64,000 bases of DNA, from contig NC_133050.1 of the NCBI RefSeq assembly GCF_048771995.1, positions 694,501 through 758,500 on the forward strand, read 5' to 3'. The notes below the pieces were generated by a model. That model saw only the letters and a program-made list of their open reading frames with translations. It did no database searches and had not been told where the DNA came from. The DNA comes from Taeniopygia guttata (lineage: Eukaryota; Chordata; Aves; Passeriformes; Estrildidae). The position numbers and the translations under genes are program-made. Below, piece after piece: positions 22,188 to 32,260 of this stretch. The stretch's first letter is position 1. Each line of letters starts with the position of its first letter.

Positions 22188-23159
22188 ATGGGCACCTGGT
22201 CATGGAGAAAGGACAGGGACAAGTCAGGAGAGGCTGCTCGGAGCCAAACCTGAGCCATTCCCTACAGACTGTCCTGCTGGGACTCACCCACCCTTGTTCC
22301 TGCTCTGGGAAAACCTTCACCCAGGTCCCTGCCTGAGCTCCAGTTGTGCTGGCTGAGTGTGCCAGGAGCAGCCAAGCCTGTTTAAGGGGGCTCTCAAGGA
22401 GCCATCCCTGCCCCGCTGCCCTGGGTTTGTGGCCATGTGGCAGAGGGACAAGGCTGGATATTCAGGATTTGTCAGGGGAATAACTCCTATTGCAGAAAGG
22501 CATGGTACCATCTGCACTACCACTTCTAAGGGAAATGGCAGGAGCTGGTTTAAGGAATTGTTTTCCTACCCACACACTATTCCTGGCTCTCTGAGGTCAG
22601 AAATCCCCAGCATTCCTGCTGCACCCAGAGTTTGCCACAGAGAGATGTGAGAGGCAAAGGATTCCCTGTGGCTGAGGGCAGGTGGGAGCCTGGATGGTTT
22701 TGTTCCCCCAGCACTGCTCTGCTCAGCCCCCTCTGCTTCCCTGAGCATCTCCCTGGGCCTGGACATTCCCTCCTGAGAGGTGCCTTGTCCCTGCCAGCGC
22801 TCACAGAGCCCATCCCACCCTGTGTGCCCTCGGCCCGGCCCTACAGAAACCTGCCTGTGTGCAGGGCCCTGGCTGGGGCAGGCTCTGTGTGCAGCTGGGC
22901 AAGGGCAGCTCAGGAGAGCCCTGCTGGGCCCTGCAGAGGTGATGCTGCTGCTGTCCAGGGCTGAGGAGTGGCTGAAGGCCCTTTGGGAGGCTCCCAGCAG
23001 AGAGACTGACCACCCAAAGTCACAGTTCTGGAGTCTCTGTAAATGTTCAAACATTCCTTTGATGATCCCATGTGGCCCTTTCAACTCAGAATGTTCTGTC
23101 GTTCTGGGATTACAATTCCTGTTCTGCTTTTCTCATCCTCCTCTTGTCTATAATCAAAT
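22188..23159. other. 5' flank of olfactory receptor, copy A
   Basis: Moderately GC-rich sequence that could contain a non-coding exon of the receptor gene. Nothing coding is recognised. Copy B matches closely (54,614-55,629). Confidence 0.35.
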
Positions 23160-23730
23160 GAGAAAAAAAAAACCCCTTGCAACAGTGTTAGAACAGGAAA
23201 GTAAAAACCAGACCTTTATTGGAAGATTCCAGGTATCCCAGTGGGGATGGGGAACACCCAGCCCATGATTTCAACAATGCATTAAGTTTAATTAATTAGT
23301 ATATTTAACAGGGACACCCTATAGGAGTTTCAGTTGCCCCAGTTACACACCCCTGGCTCAAACCATTGGAGTAGGTCCAAGGGCTTCTTTGCCCCAGGTT
23401 TTCTTATCACTGCTCACATTTAAAAACCAAAATGGTCTTGTGGGTTCTTTCCCTGATAATAAGACTATATAGCATTTAAAAAATGTGTTTAGACAGGTTA
23501 TTGTTCTAAAATCTAAGAGAAAAGTAAGGAAACATATTAGAGTTAATTAAGGATTATAATTACATTAAGTATATAATAGTAGTTAAGTAGAGTTCATTAA
23601 GAGTTTAATAGAGTTAGGTAAGGATTATAAATTTATAATTACATAACAGTAATTTATGGACCTACGGATATATGAAAAATGTATAAAAGGCAAAATTCTT
23701 CATGTCATCACCCCAACATTCCCATCCTCC
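23160..23730 (-). mobile_element. AT-rich antisense LTR or ERV fragment, copy A
   Basis: CAGACCTTTATTGGAAG near 23,210 carries a minus-strand AATAAAG signal. It is followed by very AT-rich sequence with repeated GTTAATTAAGGATTATAA-like phrases. No coding signal. Copy B matches at 55,630-56,180. The LTR assignment rests on the signal and texture only. Confidence 0.45.
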
Positions 23731-24880
23731 AAGCAGGAAATTGAAAACAATCTCAGGAAAGCTCCTGACTTTTACAGCAATCCCAGGCTTACCTTCTTTG
23801 GGAAGTGCCCTCCGGAGCTGTGCCCAGGCTGGTCTGGAGCTGGGAGCAGCCCTGCCCCACCCAGCCCCTCTCAGCAGCAGCACCTGCCCTGCTCAGGGTG
23901 GCTCCTTCCCCCCACAGCTCCTGGCCAGCGCTGGGAGCAGCTCCAGGGCCAGCTGAGAGCTGTCCCTGGCAGGCAGCAGAGTCCTGGCCCAGCACAGCGC
24001 CCTGGGCTGCAGGACCCTGCTCTGCAGGACAGCCCTGGGCACCCCTGGCTGCTCTGCACAGGAGATGAGCAGAGAATGCACTCACAGGGTCTGTGGGCAG
24101 TGGGATGTTCCAGCTTTAGGAGATCACTCCAGGAGCTGCAGCTGCATTGTCCTGCAGCCAGAGGTTCCTGTGCCAAGGGCTGGCAGTGATTCTGCCCCAG
24201 GCACTTCTCAGCCCCTTCCCAGCCCTGACTGATTGAAGCTCTCTGTGCCTCTGTGCTGTGCCCGGGCTGGCTGCAGGCAGTGCCCCAGCCCTGCTGGGCT
24301 GGGAGAAGAGCTGCTCAGCAAGAGAAATGTGCTTTTGAAGCTCTGCTTGGTTACCAGGATCACCCTCTGTGCCAGGAGCCCGGCCCAGCTCAGCAGCACA
24401 GACACAGCACAAGGACTTTAATGACCCTCTGGGGCTTTGTGCTCAGGCCCTGAACATCAGGCCCTGAGAGGGAGCTGCAGAAACCTCTCCAGAACTTCAA
24501 GTCACAATCCAACTCCAAAGTTTCTTGGACTTTTAATGGGTCCCACTGAGGGACATGACTGAGAAAGTGTCCCCAGGCCCCAGGCAGAGCAGAGAACTGG
24601 AGGCACTGATGAGAGGTGGGGACAAAGAGAAGCCAAGTCTTGGTGCCCTGGGGCACAGCAGGGTCTGTGCCACCAAGGGCTGTGAGGAGACACCTTGTCC
24701 TGAGGCCCTGGGGCCTCCTGGCACAGCCCCAGCCAGGCTGGGCACTGTCACCCCCTGGTCCTGCCCTCAGCATCCTCCCCTAGCCCACATCCCAGTGGCC
24801 TCAAGGATCTGCTGGAAGGAGTCCCTGGGGAGCCTTGGTCAGGAATGGCCCTGGGGGCTCCTTCATGCTCCCAGGGAATG
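23731..24880. other. GC-rich region without recognised gene, copy A
   Basis: CTG/CAG-rich sequence, with open frames in all phases that are ascribed to composition. Nearly unchanged in copy B (56,181-57,345). It may contain untranslated exons, but no splice-linked coding frame can be defended. Confidence 0.3.
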
Positions 24881-24889
24881 CAGGTTTTT

Positions 24890-25460
24890 CAAAGGACTTT
24901 GGCTTTTGCTTTTGCCTTGGAGTCTCTGAGAGCTTTCTGCAATCCTGGCCTCCAATTATCTGCTGTAATTAGACCCTGGAGAGGCTTTGCCAGTAACAAC
25001 ACTCAGTGGGGCTCATTAATGCTTCAAGGTACTTCAGTTCTTTTAAGGTACTTGGTGTTTCCCTTTTGATCCAGACTCTGTGTGAGGTTTGTGCAATCAT
25101 GGCCCCAATTATCTGCTTTAACGAGTCCCTTGAGAGCTTTGTACTGACACTCAGTGGAGCTCATTAATACTTTTAGATACTCAACTTTTTCCAGGTACTT
25201 TGGATTTTCCTTTCCACTCTGAGAGGATTTTGTGCCATTTTGAGTCTGTGAGAGGTTTTTGTGCCATCCTGGCTTCCAGTTGTCTCCTCCAAGGAGTCCA
25301 TGAAGAGCCTTTGTTGGGGATGGACCTCAGTGGGTCCCATTAATGCTTTGGGACACTTTGGGTGTTTCCTCTTGACTTTTACTCCTGGAAAAGATTGTGC
25401 AATCTCCTCTCAGGCTCAGCTCCAAATGCACCATGGGGCTCATTAAGATCAAACAAGTCC
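24890..25460. repeat. Diverged ~160-bp tandem repeat, copy A
   Basis: Roughly four units share GAGTCTCTGAGAG..TTTGTGCAATCNTGGCC, CCAATTATCTGCTNTAA, ACACTCAGTGGGGCTCATTAATGC and GGTACTTTGG. Unit starts fall near 24,925, 25,075, 25,235 and 25,385. Strong divergence between units implies an old array. Copy B: 57,360-57,910. Confidence 0.75.
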
Positions 25461-25589
25461 TGACAAACCATGGCTCTGGCTTGATTTCCCTCTTGTCTTG
25501 GGCAGTTCATCAGGAAGTTTCTGTAGTGGTTTTGGTTTGCCAATTTAAGGTTTCTCAGCCAATGCATCAATTAGTGTGGTGGATTCAGT

Positions 25590-26460
25590 GTTGACTAATT
25601 ACCAGTGCACACACTAGAATATACTTACTCATTTCCTGCTGCGAGGTACGATTAAGAGAAAGGCAAAGTGGGCTCAAATTTTAAGAGCATAAATAAAAGT
25701 TTGATAACAATAACTTAAGTAAAAAGCAATACGAAACAGAACAAAACTTTCAGAACATTTCCCCTCGCTATACAACCTGACAATGTAAAGAGACAAAACC
25801 TACAATTTTTAATCAGTTTACCACCTCTGGAATAGTCTTTCTTCACTTCATTAAGGGAGAGAAGTTGGTCTTCTTAATGTTATAGAGGCTTCTCCACAAG
25901 AAAACAGTTATCTCATGGCTTTTCATTTCCACAAATAGCCGCCACCTCGAAAAATCTGCAATTGTGAAGTCCCTCCCATTTTTTAACAGCTTTTCCCACA
26001 GCTGTGTTTATGGGCCACGCCAGCTTACGGGGTGTTAGTTTCAAGAGGAACTTTTTAAGAGCAAAGGTTCTCTGCATCTATTTCTGAAATCATCTTCATC
26101 TCTGGGAGCAGAGGTCTTCTTCTCTCCCTGAGGGCACAGGGTCTCATCACTCTGCTCTCTTTCTCTGTTCAAACTTCTCATGGGATCACAGCTACTGCAA
26201 CATTTGCTCGCTTTAGCATAGAGGCCTTTGTTGAAACAAGTCATCTCCCCATACTTTTCAATGCCTAATAGGGAAAAAGAGAGTCTGATGTATCAATGAA
26301 ATCCTTCTCCATAGCTTTAGCAGAGGATTTCAGCCCCAAGATCAAGGGGGCATCTCCTCATCCCTCCCATCTGGGACTCAACTTCCTCTTCACTGACCTC
26401 GGTGTCTTCATGTTGCTGCTCTGTGTGCCTGCCCTGTGTCCTTTTCTCTCACTGCAGGGA
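25590..26460 (-). mobile_element. Antisense LTR, copy A
   Basis: AT-rich start with AGAGCATAAATAAAAG; copy B reads AGTTTATTAGCAG here, a minus-strand AATAAA. Then come TTTCCCACAGCTGTG and the phrase CATACTTTTCAATGCC near the end. No viral genes. Boundaries approximate. Counterpart 58,020-58,960. Confidence 0.45.
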
Positions 26461-27028
26461 GGATGGCAGCACTGGCAGAGTCAATATCTGCCCGGGGCTG
26501 CAGATGGTTCCGTGAGCCCGGCCGGGCTCGGTCCTTGCGGCCGGAGCTGTTTTCCCATGGAGGTTTTGCAGCGGCTGCGCTGGGGCTGTGTCAGGCTGGG
26601 CCGCGCTGGGGCAGGGCCAGGATCTCAGCAGCCAGGCCAGAAGGCTGAGATGGGGTTGGGCCAGCCTTGGCACCCCTTTGGGGCCCGAAGGGAGAGAGAC
26701 CCAGCCAGGCTTTCTCATCTTCAACTTGGGTCTGCACAGAGGCGTCTGCAGGTTCCTTAGTGGTTTAACAGATTGTCAGCTCTCAAAGCTAATTACTGAT
26801 TGGTTTTTTGTCAAAGAAGAAACTTCTAGAAGCTTCTCTCGGGACATCACTTCTGTGATGCAAAACCACCACAGCAGCACGGAGCACAGAGCTCCTTTGT
26901 CCATATGTAGTGGTCATGTGCCCGAGGCCTCAAAACCCCACCTTGGGAGATCTCTGAGCTCTCTCCAAGGTATTTTCAAATGAAAACATTCAGCTCATAG
27001 TCTAAGAAAATCACCAGAGCAAAGGGCC
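26461..27028. other. Segment missing from copy B
   Basis: GC-rich then mixed sequence, probably the continuation of the preceding LTR. Copy B jumps from the equivalent of about 26,522 directly to about 27,090. No gene is seen. Confidence 0.4.
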
Positions 27029-28380
27029 AGCCTGACCTGTCTGTCCTGGCTACTTCTGTCTGGGAGCAATCTTTGGATATATGGAATTTGGGAGGCCAAC
27101 TTCTAATTTTGGCCATGGACCGTGGACATGAAGGTTGTTTTTTCTTTCCATAGGAAGGAACAGAGCCCCAGTGTTTCCTGGACAGATGAGAGGTGACCAC
27201 CAGAGGCCATCAAGAGCTGGTAGGTTTTCTTCTGGGAGATACCCTTGCATACAGGGAATTTTTTAGGGAGGATACCAGTTTTGGCAATGGGCATCTGAAA
27301 AGAGGGACTTTTTTTCCCATAGCAAGGAAAGCACAGAGCTGATGAGAGGCAGCCCTTGGCATCCCAAGATCAGCCAGACCTGTCAGGTGGCCCCTGGCAG
27401 GCCAAGCCTGCCAGACCTGGTCCATGTTCCCTCCGTTCCATGGGGCCCATCAGTGTCCCAATGGTCTCTCGCTTCCAGGAGGCCCTGAGGTGTCACAATG
27501 CCCCCTTGGTGACACCAGGCCCTGAAGGGTCGGAATGGTCTCCATGGTTCCATCAGGCCCCACAGAGTCATAATGGTCTCTGGGTCCACGAAGCCCCACG
27601 GTGTCACCATGGCCCCTTGGTTCCATGGGCTCCAGTGGTGCCACAATGATCCCCTTGGTTCCATGAGGTGCCCACAGTGTCACAGTGATCCCCATGGGAA
27701 GGAAAGAACCGAGCCCCAGTGTGCCAGGGGCAGCCACCAGAGGCCAAGGCCAGCCAGAGTTGATGGTACTGGCAGATTTTGCCTAGGAGTAACCCTTAGA
27801 TATTCAGAATTTTAGAGGTGGAATCCCAATTTCAGACATGGACAGCTGGAGGAGAAGGATGGTTTTTTTTACACAGGAGGGAAAGCACAGAGCTCAAGTG
27901 ATTCAAAGGCAGAAGAAGAAAGAGGTGGCTCCTGTCAGGCTCAGCCAACCAGACCTGTTCTTCCTGGCAGCTTTTGTCATGGGAGGATACTGGGATATAT
28001 GGAATTTGGGAGGAAGAATCTCAATTTTGACCATGGTCACTTTGAGAAGAAGGACAATTCTTTTCATTGGAAGGAAAGCACCAAGGCCCAGTGTTTCAAA
28101 AGCACATGAGAGGCAGCCTCCAAGAGGCCAAGGGCAGCCAGACCTGTCTGTCCTGGCAGCTTTCACTTGGGAGCGAACCTTGGATGTACAGAATCTTGGA
28201 GGAGGAATCCCAGTTTTGGCCATTGCCCATGGAGGAAAAGGACAGTTCTCTCCCATAGGAAGGAAAGCCCAGAGCCCCAGGGCTTCAGGGCAGGTGAGAA
28301 GCAGCCCTCAACATGCCAAGGTGGTCAGGTGGTCCCCAGGAGGCCCAGCCAGCCAGACCTGGTCCGTGTTCCCTTGGTTT
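27029..28380 (+). repeat. ~190-bp satellite-like tandem repeat, copy A
   Basis: Units carry AGACCTGTCTGTCCTGGCAG, GGGAGCAATCCTTGGATATA, GGAATTTGGGAGG, CAGTTTTGGCCATGG and AGGAAAGCACAGAGCCCCAG. AGACCTG recurs at 27,951 and 28,140, a spacing of about 189. The array is interrupted by the 37-bp minisatellite at 27,440-27,700. The same array is longer in copy B. Confidence 0.85.
27440..27700 (-). repeat. ~37-bp minisatellite inside the satellite, copy A
   Basis: About seven units of the pattern CCATGGTTCCATCAGG..GTGTCACAATGG, the reverse orientation of the array at 20,335-20,625. Confidence 0.8.
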
Positions 28381-28791
28381 GGTGGTGATGCCTTGAGAGT
28401 CTGGCTAGAACAGAGCTAGACAGTGTTAAAGGAATAAAGCAGGTATTTATTAAAAGGTCTTCAAGGGATACACCATGGGCAGTACAAGAGCCTGGCCCTG
28501 GTTCCATCCTAGATGGAGTCCAGGTCACGAGTTTTCACTGGGGCAAACAGGGGATTTGGCCTGGCAGGATGTGTAAAACAATCTCCTGTAATATCTACTT
28601 GTTCTCAAAAAGAGCTCTTGGCTGCAGGGACACATTCCCATCATTTTTGCCCAGGTTTCAGGATTCAAACATTGCTCTTCTTCCCAGGAGCTGTTCCTTC
28701 AGCTGCCTTGGGAGGGCCTTTTGGCCTCTGGAGCCACACTCTGGCTCCAATATTAGCACTGCTGGATCCAAACCCTTTATCTCCACCAACA
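28381..28791 (-). mobile_element. 3' LTR of an ERVL-type element (antisense)
   Basis: On the plus strand it runs from TGGTGATGCC to CTCCACCAACA. GGTATTTATTAAAAGG gives a minus-strand AATAAA. A purine-rich stretch lies just inside it on the minus strand, as expected for a polypurine tract. It is a relative of the LTRs at 16,695 and 48,960. Confidence 0.7.
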
Positions 28792-28811
28792 GCAGTGATT
28801 TGAGGTGGATC

Positions 28812-29057
28812 TCATTTTTTCCCAATTGTTTTAAACACTGTCAATATCAATAACTGTGCTACCTTGTCATGGGTTTGAATAATCCAATCTTGTTCACTGT
28901 TGTTTAACCAAATTGCTTCAATTTCTCCTTGATTATCTGCATCAGTTCCTCCTCCCATGACATGAGCACTTGGCAAGGCCAAGCTCCAGTGAGCAGTTAT
29001 CAAACCAAAGTGTCCTGGAGGAATCTGGATTCCTGTTCCTGTATTGTTAACTCTCAT
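28812..29057 (-). pseudogene. ERVL-type dUTPase domain remnant
   Basis: The frame contains [15 protein letters not shown], then [19 protein letters not shown] and [10 protein letters not shown], matching the conserved dUTPase blocks for substrate and trimer contacts, although the Arg-Ser-Ser motif has become His-Trp-Ser. dUTPase placed downstream of integrase is the arrangement known for ERV-L elements. The enzyme would remove dUTP, but this copy is truncated and mutated. Confidence 0.75.
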
Positions 29058-29330
29058 TTGCTTCTGATTTATCCGAACTAATTACAGTGGATGAAAGTCC
29101 AGCCCTGCAGCCTCTGGGCTGGCCCTGCCAGGGCCATCACACCCAGAACAATTTCCCAGGCAGTCCCAGTCACACTGTCCAGGGCTGTATTTGCACATTG
29201 GAAGCAGCCGTGCACAGCCAGGGGGTTTCCATTTCCCCAGGGGCCATTGTTAAGGGCATGGAGCACATCTGGGAGATGGGTTCTCCATGGGGACAGGTTC
29301 CCAGCACTCATTCTTTAACTGCTCTTTTAA
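29058..29330 (-). pseudogene. ERVL-type integrase C-terminal remnant
   Basis: The minus frame reads HLPDVLHALNNGPWGNGNPL, the conserved stretch after the integrase catalytic glutamate. It sits directly 5' of the dUTPase remnant. The rest of pol is absent because the element ends at the CCT tract at 29,338. Confidence 0.65.
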
Positions 29331-29337
29331 AAACCCT

Positions 29338-30260
29338 TTCTCCTCACCCTCCTCCTCCTCCTCCTCGTCCACGTCCTCCTCCTCCTCATCTTCCTCCGCC
29401 TCATCCCCATCCTCGTCATCTTCAACCTCCTCCTCCTCCTCCTCCTCCTCCTGGTCCTCCACCTCCTCCTCCTCCTCCTCCTCCTCATCCTCCTTGTCCT
29501 CCTCCTCCTTTTCGTCCTCCTCCTCCTCGTCCTCCTCCTGCTCCTCTTCCGCCTCGTCCTCCTCTTGTTACTCCTCGTCGTCCTCCTCTTCCTTATCCTC
29601 GTCCTCCTCGTCCTCCTCCTCATCCTCCTCGTCCTCATCATCCTCCTTATCCTCGTCCTCCTCCTCGTACACCTCCTCCTCCTCCTCCTCCTCCTCCTCC
29701 TCCCCCTCCTCCTCCTCCTCCTCGTCTTCCTCGTCCTCCTTGTCCTCCTCCTCGTCCTTCTCCTCATCCTCTGCGTCCTCCTCCTCCTCCTCATTTTCCT
29801 CTTCCTCCTATTCCTCCACCTCATCCTCCTCATCCTCCTCGTCCTTGTCCTCCTAGTCTTCCTCCTCGTCCTCCTCCTCCTCCTCCTCAGCCTCTTCGAC
29901 CTCCTCCTCCTCATCGTCCTCCTCCTCCTCCTCGTCCACCTCCTCCTCCTCCTCGTCCTCCTCGTCTTTTTCGTACTCCTCGTCCTCCTCTTCCTCCTCA
30001 TCCTCCTCCTCCTCCTCCTCCTTCTCCTCATCCTCTTCCTCCTCATCCTCCTCCTTCACGTCCTCCTCGTCTTCCTTGTACTCCTCCTCCTCATCCTCTT
30101 CCTCATCCTCCTCCTCCTCATCCTCCTCCTCGTCCTCCTCCTTGTCCTCCTCCTCCTCATCCTCCTTGTCTTCCTCCTCCTCCTTTTCCTCGTTCTCCAC
30201 CTTGTCCTCCTCCTTGTCATCCTCGTCTTCCTCCTCCTCCTCCTCATCCTCCTTGTCTTT
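29338..30260. repeat. 0.9-kb imperfect CCT/AGG trinucleotide tract
   Basis: Almost pure pyrimidine on the plus strand: CCT repeats interrupted by GT-, AT- and TT-containing triplets that keep the 3-base phase. It generates long artificial frames (Ser-, Leu- or Pro-rich on plus, Glu/Asp- or Arg-rich on minus). The minus strand is homopurine over long stretches and could form triplex DNA. It abuts the ERVL integrase remnant. Confidence 0.95.
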
Positions 30261-30400
30261 GTGACACGGTGCAGCATGGTCACCGTGGAATGGAACGGGA
30301 CAGGGTATCCAAGGGCCCTTTGTGACACGGTGCAGCATGGTCACTGTGGAATGGAATGGGACAGGGTATCCAAGGGCCCTTTGTGACATGCTGTGGCATA
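30261..30400 (+). repeat. 61-bp tandem repeat, two full units
   Basis: GTGACACGGTGCAGCATGGT starts at 30,261 and 30,322, with a partial third unit at 30,383. Resembles the GTGACAC minisatellite family in part. Confidence 0.85.
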
Positions 30401-30484
30401 GGCATTGGCAGTGACAAGGCCACTCCACAGTGCTGTGTGCACACGACGAGACAGGATGGAGAGAGCGGTGCTGTGAGGAGCCCT

Positions 30485-30800
30485 CGCACAGCCACTCATT
30501 CCTTGCTGACCCAGAGCATTCCCGAGGTATTACTCCTGCAGGTGTCCTCGTGGCCAGACCAGAGCACTTGGTGACCTCTGGTCTTCCCGAGGCATCTCTT
30601 CTGCAGCTGCCCTCGAGGGCAGACCGTGGCATTTGCTTTGCACAGTCCTTGACAGGAGTCTCCTGTCCTTGTGGCTGGAGCCCCCAAGACCAGAGTGCAG
30701 GACTTGCTGTCCTGTAGCCTTGCCCAGACTTCACTCTTGCAGGTGCCCTCAAGGCACGACTGCAGCACTTGCTGACTCGGACCTTTTCCGAGCCACCTTC
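30485..30800 (+). repeat. ~66-bp tandem repeat, about five units
   Basis: Units centred on CTGCAGGTGCCCTCGAGGCC..GCACTTGCTGAC recur near 30,536, 30,602, 30,668 and 30,737. Units are diverged. Confidence 0.7.
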
Positions 30801-30858
30801 TCCTGCAAGTAGCCATGAATCCAGGCAGTGATGTAGAGCACAGACCTGCCAGCGTGCC

Positions 30859-30949
30859 CATCGCATCGCATCGCATCGCATCGCATCGCATCGCATCGCA
30901 TCGCATCGCATCGCATCCCATCCCATCCCATCCCATCCCATCCCATCCC
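30859..30949 (+). repeat. Pentanucleotide microsatellite (ATCGC)n then (ATCCC)n
   Basis: About ten CATCG units pass without a break into about seven CATCC units. It lies just before the truncated 5S unit. Confidence 0.95.
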
Positions 30950-30981
30950 CTGGGGCCATGCCCATGGACAGGATGGAATAG

Positions 30982-31050
30982 GGGCCGACCCAGCTTTGCT
31001 TCCGAGATCAGACGAGACCGGGCGCTCTCAGGGCGGTGTGCCATAGGCAC
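30982..31050 (-). pseudogene. 5S rRNA relic, truncated unit
   Basis: TTCCGAGATCAGACGAGACC is the reverse complement of the 5S core (box A/IE region). Only about the first 70 nt of the RNA are present on the minus strand; the 3' half is lost near the pentanucleotide tract. Confidence 0.8.
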
Positions 31051-31308
31051 CTGGCAGCCCCTGAGCAGCACCCTTCAGCCCACCACACCACCCTCCGGGC
31101 ACAAGCCCAGAAAACCAAAGGGGCTCGACAAGCCCAAAAGGGCCGCCCCTGCCCACAAGGGGATCTAGAGACAGACCCCAGCCCGCACCACACACACAAG
31201 GCACAAAAACCACACAAGGCCCACGTGCCCCTTCCCTCCTGCCCCTCGCCATGGCTGCCCAAGAAAACCCAAGCACCAGAGGCCCTCTGGCCAGCAGGCA
31301 GCAAAAGA
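31051..31308 (-). other. Non-transcribed spacer of 5S unit 1
   Basis: It begins CCTGGCAGCCCCTGAGCAGC and contains CACAAGCCCAGAAAACCA and a CACACACAAG stretch. The same spacer follows the second 5S copy at 31,429, so the two form tandem rDNA units of about 378 bp. Confidence 0.7.
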
Positions 31309-31428
31309 AGCCTACAGCACCCAGTATTCCCAGGGGGTCTCCCATCCCAGTACTAACTGGGCCAGACCCTGCTTAGATTGCAAGATCAGACGAGACCGGG
31401 CGCTCTCAGGGCGGTGTGCCATGGGCAC
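31309..31428 (-). rRNA. 5S rRNA-like gene, full length but diverged
   Basis: Minus-strand text includes CGTCTGATCTTGCAATCTAA, GTTAGTACTGGGATGGGAG and GGGTGCTGTAGGCT, colinear with vertebrate 5S over 120 nt. The 5' end (GTGCCCATGG) no longer pairs with the 3' GTAGGCT end, so helix I is lost, and the internal control region has several changes. A TTTT run just past the 3' end (plus AAAA at 31,303-31,306) fits a Pol III terminator. Probably a pseudogene or variant. Confidence 0.75.
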
Positions 31429-31605
31429 CTGGCAGCCCCTCAGCAGCGCCCTTCAACACACCCCAACACGCTCTGGCACAAGCCCAGAAAACCACGGGGG
31501 CTCCGCACGGCCAACAGGGCCAGCCCTGCCCACAAGAAAATCTAGAGCCAGACCCGAGCCCACAACACACACACAAGGGATAGAAAAAAACAAAGCCCAT
31601 GTCTA
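31429..31605 (-). other. Non-transcribed spacer of 5S unit 2
   Basis: Matches 31,051-31,230 line by line (GGCAGCCCCTCAGCAGC, CACAAGCCCAGAAAACCA, CACACACACAAG). It ends where an LTR begins at about 31,606. Confidence 0.65.
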
Positions 31606-31845
31606 GGTTTGAAAAGACAGGAGTCTGTGAAGGAAGGCAAAAGCCTCCTGTGAAATGGAAAAGGTAAACCCTGTCCCTCCAAATTACCACAATTTAACAA
31701 AAGGCTCTCAGGCAAAGATATGGGAATGGGAATAACAGTTCTTTACCAGGAAAAGAACTAAATAAAAATAATAATTTAAAAAATGCAATTAGTACAAATG
31801 AAACTAGTGATGGAGGCAGAAACCTGACACCCTGAGGAGTCAGGG
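31606..31845 (-). mobile_element. Interrupted antisense LTR, left part
   Basis: It is related to 62,704-63,170 (AAAAGACAGGAGTCTG, AAGGAAGGCA..CTCCTGTGAAATGGAAAA, AACAGTTCTTTACC, AACCTGACACCCTG). The younger provirus splits it at TCAGGG; the remainder resumes at 37,399. Confidence 0.7.
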
Positions 31846-32241
31846 TAATGCCAGGGAACCTCAGAAAAACGGAAAGCTGGACAAGACAAACGCAGGTTCA
31901 AACCAATGTGGTTCATCAAGCGTTTTCCGTTTATTCAAAATCAGGCGGTAGTTTATATAAGCTTCTATATAGTTTACAGAAACAAAGACACTCTGATTGG
32001 TAGGCTAACATTGTTTACCTTTTCCTTAAAACGGCCTGCACTGTACACCATAAAACCTATACTAGTTCACACCCCGTGGTCCCTACAGTACCTTAAGACT
32101 ATTTTCTATCTGCGCCACAACCCTGAATTTCTAACTGCGTCAGAGGCTTTGAGGGCCCCACCAGGCCTCAATCTGAGGCCTAGCCTGGAGTAGCTCAACT
32201 TTCACAATTCATGCCCTCTTTCTCTCAAAAATGCTGTAACA
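31846..32241 (-). mobile_element. 3' LTR of young provirus
   Basis: Plus-strand text TAATGCCAGGG..GCTGTAACA. CCGTTTATTCAAAATC near 31,930 is a minus-strand AATAAACGG signal. Identical by eye to 36,997-37,392. Confidence 0.93.
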
Positions 32242-32260
32242 ATTCCCTCTTTTTCTTTTG
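32242..32260 (-). promoter_or_regulatory. Polypurine tract of young provirus
   Basis: The minus strand reads AAAAGAAAAAGAGGGAA directly before the TGTTACAG start of the 3' LTR, the expected plus-strand priming site. Confidence 0.8.

Noticed and set aside
21669..22253. Plus-strand 194-codon frame across the olfactory receptor
   Set aside because: Antisense shadow of the receptor coding sequence.
29087..30386. Pro-, Leu- and Ser-rich plus-strand frames
   Set aside because: The three phases of the same trinucleotide repeat. Low-complexity artefacts.
30859..30949. Possible CRISPR-like repeat array
   Set aside because: Contiguous pentanucleotide repeats without spacers, in a vertebrate context.
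29853..30965. Long minus-strand Glu/Asp-rich open frame (370 codons)
   Set aside because: It is a translation of the CCT/AGG tract joined to other tandem repeats and a pentanucleotide repeat. No domain or plausible promoter.
31906..32193. 95-codon frame repeated at 37,057-37,344
   Set aside because: Lies in the antisense strand of the two LTRs. Identity reflects LTR identity, not a gene.
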